Notes under the pieces: generated by a model | What the model saw: only the letters and a program-made list of their open reading frames with translations | Told to the model about the DNA's origin: nothing | Database searches by the model: none | Program-made: the position numbers and the translations under genes | Assembly (NCBI GenBank): GCA_012520295.1 | Contig: JAAYOP010000053.1 | Location: 1 to 47,235, forward strand | Source of the DNA: Clostridiales bacterium | GTDB lineage: Bacteria; Bacillota; Clostridia; Oscillospirales; Oscillospiraceae | DNA: 47,235 nucleotides | Reading direction: 5' to 3' | In this document: positions 25,475-32,346 of the stretch, piece after piece | Layout: each line of letters opens with the position of its first letter | How positions within the stretch are numbered: the stretch's first letter is position 1

Positions 25475-26053
25475 TTATAAGGTTAATTCGTCCAGAGACA
25501 TGCCGAAAGCCGGCATAAATTTTTCCATAAAATATTTGACCTCGGGCATATCAAGGCTATCGAGAATTTTCTTTATCTGCATTTCGGCAGACTTAAATTC
25601 CTCATTTCCCGCCTTGCGCTCTTCAACACATTTTATATAGGCTGACAGCTTGTCGGCAGCCTTGACCAGCCTCTTTATATTCTCATCCCTGCAATCAAGG
25701 AGTTCCTTGTAGCTCCCGGTCAGCTCGTCCGGCAAAAGTTCAAGCAGCTTTTGCCCGGCCAGGTGCTCCACCTGTTTATATGCCTGCATAATTTCCGGGT
25801 TATAGTATTTGACGGGGGTAGGCATATCCCCGGTTATAATCTCGGAGGCATCATGAAAAAGTGCCACGGCAGCAACCCTGTCCGGGTCCGCATCCATTCC
25901 GAAAACATCTCGTCTTATTACCGCAAGAGCATGGGCAAGGACAGCGGTCATATGAGAGTGCTCCTGTATATTCTCCTCATAGCTGTTCCTCATAAGCCCC
26001 CAGCGCTTTATGAGCCGCATGCGTGCAATCAGCGCATAAAAGCTTGCTGCCAT
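25475..26053 (-). CDS. yfbR: HD-domain 5'-nucleotidase, YfbR family
   Basis: A metal-dependent phosphohydrolase related to YfbR, which acts on deoxyribonucleoside 5'-monophosphates. 192 residues. The HD signature is visible as EHSHMTAVLAHALAV and then ALFHDASEIITGDMPTPVKYY. A helical remainder includes VKAADKLSAYIKC. A YfbR-type Arg-Trp opening is seen (RLIKRWGLMRNSYEENIQEHS). It is part of the minus-strand run between tadA and the ACT gene. Substrate inferred from the family only. Confidence 0.88.
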   Translation of the reverse strand: MAASFYALIARMRLIKRWGLMRNSYEENIQEHSHMTAVLAHALAVIRRDVFGMDADPDRVAAVALFHDASEIITGDMPTPVKYYNPEIMQAYKQVEHLAGQKLLELLPDELTGSYKELLDCRDENIKRLVKAADKLSAYIKCVEERKAGNEEFKSAEMQIKKILDSLDMPEVKYFMEKFMPAFGMSLDELTL

Positions 26054-26137
26054 TGTCCCTTTACCTCCATCCCGGCTCTTTTCCCCTGATGAATTATTAG
26101 TATATCATAAAACATGATATTTGTAAAATATTTGAAT

Positions 26138-26593
26138 TTATTTTTTTGAACGCCTTAGATTTTTGAAAAACTCTGTCAGAAGCTTTGAACACTCTTCCCG
26201 AAGTATTCCTCCCTGAATATCCGGTTTATGATTGAACTCATGTTCAAAAAGGTTCAAAACACTGCCAAGGGCGCCTGATTTGCTGTCATAAGCCCCGAAA
26301 CAGACCTTTTCGATTCTTGCGTTTATAATTGCGCCGGCACACATCGGACAGGGCTCCAGGGTAACATACATGCTGCACTGGGGAAGCCGCCATCCTCCAA
26401 GCTTTAAGCAGGCCTCGTTAATTGCCTCGATTTCAGCGTGTGCCAAAGCATTTTTTTGCTTTTCCCGCCTGTTTCTTCCCTTTCCTACCAACTCACCTTT
26501 TCTTATTATAACACACCCTACGGGAACCTCATCATCAGCGAGGGCCTCGGCAGCCAGTTCAAGAGCCAGGCGCATATAATCCTCATTTACCAT
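26138..26593 (-). CDS. tadA: tRNA-specific adenosine deaminase
   Basis: Deaminates A34 to inosine in the tRNA-Arg wobble position. 151 residues from ATG 26593 (MVNEDYMRLALELA), with GTGGAGG 6 bases upstream; the frame to 26632 begins inside the leader. The zinc site is complete: HAE at residues 52-54 (catalytic Glu54) and PCPMC with Cys82 and Cys85. GALGSVLNLFEHEFNHKP is a TadA-specific block. It is the first protein gene after the non-coding 26594-27053 stretch and may be transcribed from the promoter there. Confidence 0.96.
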   Translation of the reverse strand: MVNEDYMRLALELAAEALADDEVPVGCVIIRKGELVGKGRNRREKQKNALAHAEIEAINEACLKLGGWRLPQCSMYVTLEPCPMCAGAIINARIEKVCFGAYDSKSGALGSVLNLFEHEFNHKPDIQGGILREECSKLLTEFFKNLRRSKK

Positions 26594-27053
26594 GTGAACC
26601 TCCACTTCCGATCGGAAAAGGCACAAGCCCATTTTTTAACCGATTGCCGGTATAATTAATAGCCTCCGCTCTGCCTGAAAAACTCGCACTAGGGAGTCAT
26701 ACAGTCGCAACCATATTTAAATTTACGTTTTCTATAGCATTTTTTGCTCATACTCTGGGCTTAACGGCCTGACATCGGCTAAAGTTGCCGGCCTTTTAGC
26801 TTTCCAATAAACAAAGCTTACATGTTGCTGAATTTCGCTAAACTGCCCTGGTGGAATTTCCCTCTCCCTTTGCAAATTGTCACAGGGCAAGCTTTCCGAT
26901 TAATGAGATAGACTTGATTATATTCCTATTTATTTCAAAATGCAAGGCGGGGGCAAGCTAAATAACATGTTTAGAGATAAAGTCTATATCCTGCATGGTT
27001 TCCGCCCGATAAAGCAGGTTTTTATTATATGGTTTTTCATTTCCGTATGACTG
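26594..27053 (-). ncRNA. Candidate structured RNA or long leader upstream of tadA
   Basis: 460 bases without a gene. A strong minus-strand promoter (26917-26945) starts an RNA near 26910. The RNA contains TGCCCTG pairing with CAGGGCA, AAAGCTT pairing with AAGCTTT outside it, a nested GGCC-GGC...GCC...GGCC hairpin, an AGCA/TGCT hairpin and a weak stem before GAGTTTTTC near 26680. No SRP (GTCAGGTCCGGAAGG), tmRNA or RNase P signature is visible. It may be a free RNA of about 230 bases or a leader for tadA. Loose resemblance to pieces of a cobalamin riboswitch was judged too weak. Confidence 0.45.
26917..26945 (-). promoter_or_regulatory. Strong promoter upstream of tadA and the candidate RNA
   Basis: Minus-strand TTGCAT, exactly 17 bp, TATAAT. 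The first codon of tadA is more than 300 bases downstream. Confidence 0.75.
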
Positions 27054-27812
27054 TTATATTCCAAAGAACCTTCTGCCGTTTTCCAGGGTAAGCCTTGCGG
27101 CCTCCTCGCTTGTTATTCCCCTTATGCGGCCAACGGCAGAGGCAATCAGAGGCAGATTCCTCGAGTCGTTTCTCTCACCGCGTTTGGGAACGGGAGTCAA
27201 ATATGGGCAGTCGGTTTCTATCATAATCCTGTCTTCAGGCAACCACGCTACAATCTCCGGAGCCCTTTTCGCATTTTTAAATGTTATAGAACCGGTAAAA
27301 GATATATACCATCCGAGATCGATAATCTCCCGGGCCATCTCCAGGCTTCCGGAATAGCAATGGAAAACTCCTTTTACTCCCGGAAAGGCTTTAATGGCTT
27401 TCATAATGTCTTCATGCGCCTTTCTGTTATGGATAATAACAGGCATACCAAGCTCTTGCGCCAGCTCCATCTGGGCATACAGCGCCCTTCTCTGCTCCTC
27501 CCTCGGGGAATAGTCATAATGATAATCAAGGCCGATTTCGCCTATTGCCACAACCTTCTTGTGTCTGCTAAGCTCTCTCAGCTTTGATATGGTATTTAAA
27601 TCAAAGGTTTTTGCCTCATGAGGATGCACTCCCACGGCGGCATAGATATAATCATACCTGGCGGCAAGAATAATGGATTTTTCTGCCGACACCAGGTCGC
27701 TGGCAGCGTTTACAACAAGCTCAACTCCGTTTTCCGGCAGCAGATCCAGAATTTCATACCTGTCATTATCGAATTTTTCATCATCATAGTGTGCATGGGT
27801 ATCAAAATACAT
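27054..27812 (-). CDS. tatD: TatD family metal-dependent hydrolase
   Basis: A TIM-barrel metal-dependent DNase/hydrolase of the TatD family. About 252 residues from ATG 27812 (MYFDTHAHYDDEKF). The six codons before it form the ribosome site AAAGGAGC, so the longer start at 27830 is rejected. Metal ligands are visible: HAH near residue 5, GEIGLDYH, IIHNRKAHE, VFHCYSG and ETDCPYLTP. It is divergent from secG. Family members have 3'-exonuclease activity; the physiological role here is open. Confidence 0.95.
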   Translation of the reverse strand: MYFDTHAHYDDEKFDNDRYEILDLLPENGVELVVNAASDLVSAEKSIILAARYDYIYAAVGVHPHEAKTFDLNTISKLRELSRHKKVVAIGEIGLDYHYDYSPREEQRRALYAQMELAQELGMPVIIHNRKAHEDIMKAIKAFPGVKGVFHCYSGSLEMAREIIDLGWYISFTGSITFKNAKRAPEIVAWLPEDRIMIETDCPYLTPVPKRGERNDSRNLPLIASAVGRIRGITSEEAARLTLENGRRFFGI

Positions 27813-28024
27813 GGTATTGCTCCTTTTCAAAAAAATGTATAAAAAATATTTCCTGTCCTTGAAATCGGTTTTTCTTTATGGTATCATGACTTACGCTTGC
27901 ATTTTTGATTAAAGCCATTTTGAATTGATAATATCACAGCTTTTTCTAAAAAACCACTTTATATGGTGCCCGTAGTTTAATCCAGTGCGGTCATGCCATA
28001 ATGATTTCAGAAAGGATGTTTCAA

Positions 28025-28264
28025 TTGTCTCTTCCCATAACAATTCTGCAGCTTTTATCAGCTGTAACCATAATAGTAATAGTTTTACTCCAGTCCGGAA
28101 AGAGCGCCGGCCTCTCCGGAGCCATAGCCGGTGCGGCGGATACATTTCTGTCAAAAAATAAATCGAAATCCCTGGACTCAAAACTAGCCAGATTGACAAA
28201 GTGGATTTCCATTGCATTTGTTGTTCTCACCCTTCTGCTTAATATAATCGGTCCTAAGCAATAA
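28025..28264 (+). CDS. secG: Protein-export membrane protein SecG
   Basis: A small auxiliary subunit of the SecYEG translocon. About 79 residues with two membrane segments (ITILQLLSAVTIIVIVLLQ and KWISIAFVVLTLLLNIIG) joined by a loop with the SecG signature LLQSGKSAGLSGAI. The start is read as TTG 28025 because AAAGG at 28011-28015 is 9 bases upstream; the ATG at 28001 has no ribosome site. It has its own terminator. Its usual neighbour rnr/smpB is absent. Confidence 0.93.
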   Translation: MSLPITILQLLSAVTIIVIVLLQSGKSAGLSGAIAGAADTFLSKNKSKSLDSKLARLTKWISIAFVVLTLLLNIIGPKQ

Positions 28265-28280
28265 TACTTTTATCTATCCA

Positions 28281-28317
28281 CAGGAGCGGAGCAGTACTGC
28301 TGCCGCTCCTGTTTTTT
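28281..28317 (+). terminator. Intrinsic terminator of secG
   Basis: CAGGAGCGG and CCGCTCCTG arms with an inner AGCAG/CTGCT stem, followed by TTTTTT. Confidence 0.93.
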
Positions 28318-28414
28318 CTTACCAGACAGTATTGGAAAAACTTACACCTTGCTTAAATTGCCGCCAATGGTTACAATAAGGTAACATTTTGATTACAGCA
28401 GGCGAGGTAGTTCA

Positions 28415-29248
28415 ATGAAAAAGCTTCTTTTGTCATGGGTGTTTGTATTGAGTTTGTTGACATTTTGTCATGTGCTTTTCCCTGAAAGGGCATGCGCCCA
28501 GGCCTCCTCGGCCATCCCTTTAGTAATAGACCGAAAGACAACCGATGTCACCGGAACGCTGATTAACTCCACAACTTATGTTCCGCTCAGAGCGGTTACA
28601 TATCTTCTGCACCCCGGCGCAGAAGTCGCATGGGAAAACAGTCAGGCCATAATAAGGTCTCCCCGGCTCTATGCCTGTGCAAAACCAGGCAAAGCCTATA
28701 TGGAGGCAAATGGTCGGATGCTGTATATAAAAGACGGCGTAAAGCTGATAAACGGCTCCACAATGGTACCCATACGGGTTCTTGCCAAAACGCTGGGCGC
28801 ACAGGTAAGTTGGGACAGCAATACAAAGACCGTATATATAACCTGCGGCAGCGACGCAATTTTATCAGGTGAACAGTACTATGATGACGAGGATTTATAC
28901 TGGCTGTCCCGCATTATCAGCGCTGAGAGCGCCGGCGAGCCTCTGGAAGGTAAAATTGCTGTGGGGAATGTAGTTATAAACAGAGTAAATAACCCCGATT
29001 TTCCCAACAGTATTTATGATGTTATTTTTGATTTAAAATGGGGGGTTCAGTTTCAGCCGGTAGCGAACGGAACTATCTATAATGACCCCACCTGGGAGAG
29101 CATCCTTGCGGCCAAGCTATGCCTGGACGGAGCCTCAACAGCGGGCGACAGTCTCTATTTTCTCAATCCCTGTAAATCCACAAATTTTTGGGCGACTAAA
29201 AACTGCGTCTATTATTCAACAATAGGCAATCATGATTTTTATGCTTAG
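28415..29248 (+). CDS. Secreted cell wall hydrolase, SleB/CwlJ type with stalk domain
   Basis: An exported peptidoglycan hydrolase. 277 residues: a signal peptide to about residue 29 (ACAQA cut region), then a copper-amine-oxidase-like N-terminal stalk domain at about 35-148 with two TxVPLRA/MVPIRV motifs (TTYVPLRAVTYLL, STMVPIRVLAKTLG). A Hydrolase_2 catalytic domain covers about 165-277 (LSRIISAESAGEPLEGKIAV, VVINRV). The Glu near residue 171 corresponds to the catalytic Glu of SleB lytic transglycosylases. SleB acts in cortex breakdown at germination. The stalk in place of a SleB peptidoglycan-binding domain is common in Clostridia. Confidence 0.9.
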   Translation: MKKLLLSWVFVLSLLTFCHVLFPERACAQASSAIPLVIDRKTTDVTGTLINSTTYVPLRAVTYLLHPGAEVAWENSQAIIRSPRLYACAKPGKAYMEANGRMLYIKDGVKLINGSTMVPIRVLAKTLGAQVSWDSNTKTVYITCGSDAILSGEQYYDDEDLYWLSRIISAESAGEPLEGKIAVGNVVINRVNNPDFPNSIYDVIFDLKWGVQFQPVANGTIYNDPTWESILAAKLCLDGASTAGDSLYFLNPCKSTNFWATKNCVYYSTIGNHDFYA

Positions 29249-29310
29249 ATTATCTTTTATCCAATTATTTATTTACCCCGATAGAACCTGTCTAACTAAA
29301 AAAACTGAAG

Positions 29311-29348
29311 GCCGGGAGAGCTGTATCAGGACAGCGCCCCCGGCTTTT
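29311..29348 (+). terminator. Intrinsic terminator after the cell wall hydrolase
   Basis: GCCGGG/CCCGGC arms with inner GCTGT/ACAGC pairing, then TTTTCATTT. It lies between convergent genes. Confidence 0.8.
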
Positions 29349-29360
29349 CATTTACAAATT

Positions 29361-31367
29361 TTATATAGCCCCTTCACCAAAAGGCGGCGTGCCGCGAAAA
29401 CCGGCAGGGAACGGAAAGTCAGGCATGGGTGTACCATCCGCCGGCATGCCCTCTTTATATGGCTGCCATTTCCACCCCTCACCCGGAGTTCCCTCGTAAG
29501 ATACATTTTCCCCGTTCCTGCGGGTTTCATAATCCTGCAAAGCGCGGCGGAACTGGGTATCATAGAGTTCGGCATAAACCCCGCCCTGTTGCACCAAATC
29601 CGCGTGCTTCCCCCGCTCTACAATTTTACCTTCACTCACAACCAGTATCTCGTCGGCTGCCATAACGGTTGAGAGTCTATGGGCAATTACGATGGAGGTT
29701 CGCCCGGTAATCAGGGGATCTATAGCGTCCTGTATCAAGCTCTCCGATATGGAATCCAGAGATGAAGTGGCCTCGTCAAATATCAGTACCACCGGATTTT
29801 TCAGCATTACACGGGCTATAGACATACGCTGTTTTTCGCCTCCGGATAACTTCAGTCCTCTGTTTCCAACAACGGTATCGTAGCCTTCGGGCAATGACAT
29901 TACGAAGTCATGAATATTGGCCTTTTTACATGCCTCCTCAATCTCCTCATCGGTAGCGTCGTGCTTTGCATAGAGCAGGTTATCCCTTATTGTGCCGTTA
30001 AAAAGGTATGTGTCCTGGGTGACAACTCCCACATTCCGGCGGAGCAAACTGAGATCCAGCTCCCGCAGATCATATCCGTCGAAGAGTATCCGGCCGCCTG
30101 TCACGTCATATAGCCGCGGAATTAAATTGATCAAGGTCGATTTTCCTGCGCCGGAGGGTCCCACAATGGCGACGGTTTTGCCCTCCGGAACCTCAAAGCT
30201 GACATGGTCAAGTACAGGCTGCCCTTCCTCATAATAGAAGCTCACATCATCAAAAACGATATGCCCGGAAAGCTTTTCCGGCTTTATTGGGTTAGGCGAG
30301 TTTTGCACCTCCGTCGGCATATCAAAATAGGAGAATATTCGGGTGAAGAGCGCCATCGAGCGAATTATGTCAACCTGCAGGTTCATGAGGGAATTGACCG
30401 GCATATAGATCCTGCTAAGCAGTGTAACCATTACCGTAATATCACCGACGGTGAGGTCAGCACCGCCTTTTATCATCAAAAGGCCTCCGACAAAGTACAG
30501 CATCATGGGACCGATGTTGGTCAAAATACTCATAACCACACGGAATCCCTGTCCGGTCATGTTTTCTCTGATATTCAGCTTTATCATTTGGTGGTTAGCG
30601 TTATAATACCTGTTGTATTCATATTCTTCGTTTGTAAACAGCTTCACCAGCATCTGACCGCTGACGCTCAGTGTTTCATTCAGAATTCCGTTTATCTCGT
30701 CATTACACTCCTGGGCCTTCTGAGTCAGCTTCCAACGACGCTTGCCAACGGTTTTTGTAGGCAGTGAAAACAGCGGCACAATTAAAATTGCGACGGTAGC
30801 TAAAATCCAGTTCATTCTGTACATGGCAACCAAAGCTACCACCAGGGTGATGATGTTGCTGATAATGGTAGTCAATGTATTTGTGATTGTCATCTGCACA
30901 CCGGCAATATCACTTGTCATACGGGTTATTATGTCACCCTGATTATTTGTGGTGAAAAACCGCTGTGACATAGTCTGCAGATGCCTGAACATCCTGTTTC
31001 GCATGTCAAATGTAATGTGCTGGGCAATCCAGGTGTTCAGATAACTTTCGCCCACACTTATCAGATTAGACGCGATTATAACACCAAAGCAGAGTAAAAT
31101 CAGCTTTATAAGAATACCAAGATTGCGCCCATACAGGCCTTCGTCAATTATTTTTCCTGTCAGGATGGACGGATAGACACTGCATACTGACGCCAGCAAA
31201 ATAGCTATAAGCACAAGGATCATTTGCTTCCAATAGGGGAGCAGATAGCTAAAAATCCGTTTTAGCAGCGCAAAAGTTATCTTTGGTTTATTTGACTTCT
31301 CCTCATCGGTAAGGATACCGAAGGGACCAAAACCGCCTGGAAAACGCGGTGGGCTTTTTGGCGGCAT
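29361..31367 (-). CDS. ABC exporter, half-transporter, MarR-coupled
   Basis: A multidrug-type ABC exporter with membrane and ATPase domains in one chain, probably a homodimer. 668 residues: a Pro/Gly-rich start (MPPKSPPRFPGGFGPFG), six membrane segments to about 340, then the ATPase with Walker A GPSGAGKST, signature LSGGEKQR, Walker B VVLIFDEATSS (catalytic Glu present) and H-loop IAHRLST. A C-terminal tail of about 50 residues is rich in Pro/Gly/Phe. The start codon overlaps the MarR stop by one base (TGATG), so the two are translationally coupled and the regulator controls the pump. Substrate unknown. Confidence 0.92.
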   Translation of the reverse strand: MPPKSPPRFPGGFGPFGILTDEEKSNKPKITFALLKRIFSYLLPYWKQMILVLIAILLASVCSVYPSILTGKIIDEGLYGRNLGILIKLILLCFGVIIASNLISVGESYLNTWIAQHITFDMRNRMFRHLQTMSQRFFTTNNQGDIITRMTSDIAGVQMTITNTLTTIISNIITLVVALVAMYRMNWILATVAILIVPLFSLPTKTVGKRRWKLTQKAQECNDEINGILNETLSVSGQMLVKLFTNEEYEYNRYYNANHQMIKLNIRENMTGQGFRVVMSILTNIGPMMLYFVGGLLMIKGGADLTVGDITVMVTLLSRIYMPVNSLMNLQVDIIRSMALFTRIFSYFDMPTEVQNSPNPIKPEKLSGHIVFDDVSFYYEEGQPVLDHVSFEVPEGKTVAIVGPSGAGKSTLINLIPRLYDVTGGRILFDGYDLRELDLSLLRRNVGVVTQDTYLFNGTIRDNLLYAKHDATDEEIEEACKKANIHDFVMSLPEGYDTVVGNRGLKLSGGEKQRMSIARVMLKNPVVLIFDEATSSLDSISESLIQDAIDPLITGRTSIVIAHRLSTVMAADEILVVSEGKIVERGKHADLVQQGGVYAELYDTQFRRALQDYETRRNGENVSYEGTPGEGWKWQPYKEGMPADGTPMPDFPFPAGFRGTPPFGEGAI

Positions 31368-31969
31368 CAGCGGTCACCTCCTTTACTTTTGTTCCACCCG
31401 TCACTACCCTTTGGAGGCCACATACCCGGTTTGCCAAACTTACCGGATTTGCCCGGCCCGTGAAAATGCGGACCAAAGCCCCAGGGCACAGGACCCTTCG
31501 GGGCAGGGTGATCGGTTGTTCCGGATGAATACTTCTTCTCCAGTCCGTCCGACAGCTTATGGCAAAGCTCCAGAAAGGTTTTGATTTCATCCTCAGACAA
31601 TATGTCTGAAAAATCATCCTGGGCTTTCCAGGGTTCAGCGGCTTTTTCAAGCAGCTTTTTACCGTCTTCAGTAAGGGAAATGCGCCACACGCGCAAATCC
31701 TGACTGTCCCTTTCCCTTGAGATAAGATTATCGGATTCCAGCCGCCCAAGCATCTCTGTCAGGGATGAGGGGCGGATGTCCAACTGCTCGGCCAGCTCCC
31801 GTGAGGTTATCCCCTCATTATGAGACACTATTTGCAGCAGCCGCATCGCCCTGTGTGAAACACGCGGCTTTACCGGCACAAAGGGCGGCCTTCTTCTGAG
31901 GACCCGGTCAAGACGCATTACAGCCTCCGTTATGCTTCCTGTGTTAAAATTTCCCTTTGAAAAAAACAT
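31367..31969 (-). CDS. MarR family transcriptional regulator
   Basis: A winged-helix repressor, dimeric on DNA, likely to release the operon when it binds a toxic ligand. 200 residues. The MarR core covers about 20-145: RAMRLLQIVSHNEGITSREL, then LDIRPSSLTEMLGRLE as recognition helix and DSQDLRVWRISLTEDGKKLL as wing. Residues about 150-200 form a Pro/Gly/His/Lys-rich tail not normal for MarR. AGGAGG at 31975-31980 supports the start. The promoter region carries two 12-bp GGTACC-centred palindromes, which argues for autoregulation. Confidence 0.93.
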   Translation of the reverse strand: MFFSKGNFNTGSITEAVMRLDRVLRRRPPFVPVKPRVSHRAMRLLQIVSHNEGITSRELAEQLDIRPSSLTEMLGRLESDNLISRERDSQDLRVWRISLTEDGKKLLEKAAEPWKAQDDFSDILSEDEIKTFLELCHKLSDGLEKKYSSGTTDHPAPKGPVPWGFGPHFHGPGKSGKFGKPGMWPPKGSDGWNKSKGGDR

Positions 31970-31988
31970 TTTAACCTCCTCTATTTAT

Positions 31989-32000
31989 TTAGGTACCGAA
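31989..32000. promoter_or_regulatory. Second operator half-match of MarR (TTAGGTACCGAA)
   Basis: An imperfect copy of the 12-bp palindrome, located between transcription start and ribosome site. Its centre is 31 bp (three helical turns) from the perfect copy. Confidence 0.6.
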
Positions 32001-32012
32001 CTATTTGACTGT

Positions 32013-32041
32013 ATTATACTTAGGTACCTAATAAATGTCAA
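32013..32041 (-). promoter_or_regulatory. Consensus promoter of the marR-ABC operon with operator in the spacer
   Basis: Minus-strand TTGACA, exactly 17 bp, TATAAT. The spacer contains the perfect palindrome TTAGGTACCTAA (32020-32031). A repressor bound there would cover both hexamers. Confidence 0.85.
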
Positions 32042-32156
32042 GGGTTTTTTTGAGAATTTTTCACAAAAATATGGCGTGTTGGTTTTTTCTATACCAACAC
32101 GCTTCTTCCGACACAGACTTTTTAAGCCGTCAAACCGCATAAAATGCGGTTTAATT
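32042..32156. other. Two hairpins between the ABC blocks
   Basis: GCGTGTTGGT pairs with ACCAACACGC (32074-32102), and AAACCGCAT pairs with ATGCGGTTT (32132-32152). They lie downstream of the heterodimeric ABC operon and its repeat element and may end its transcript ahead of the marR promoter, although T-runs on the minus strand are weak. Confidence 0.5.
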
Positions 32157-32339
32157 TAATGACTGCTGAACAATTCAAAAACGCAATAATAGCAATCCTT
32201 TGACAGCGTTTTTGAATTGTTCAGGTAGTCAATCAATGTATCTGAAGCGGGCAAAAAGGTTTGTTTTGCCCGTCAAAAAGAGCAATTTTGCTCTTTTTGC
32301 AAATGCGTTTCGCAAAACGCATTTGTTCAGTGGGCATTA
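32157..32339 (+). mobile_element. 183-bp TA-bounded palindromic repeat (full copy, MITE-like)
   Basis: The ends are imperfect inverted repeats: TAATGACTGCTGAACAATTC on the left, and TAATGCCCACTGAACAAATG read inward from the right. The inside is almost all palindrome: 25-base arms at 32160-32184 and 32206-32231, CGGGCAAAA/TTTTGCCCG (32248-32272), a 24-bp palindrome at 32275-32298 and AAATGCGTTT/AAACGCATTT (32301-32324). There is no coding capacity. TA at both edges suggests the target duplication of IS630/mariner-type transposases. It starts 8 bp after the ABC gene stop. Confidence 0.7.
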
Positions 32340-32346
32340 ATCCATC

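Noticed and set aside
26594-27053. SRP RNA (often near tadA) or cobalamin riboswitch
   Set aside because: The SRP core GTCAGGTCCGGAAGG is absent. Only scattered fragments resemble a cobalamin aptamer, and the downstream gene does not fit.
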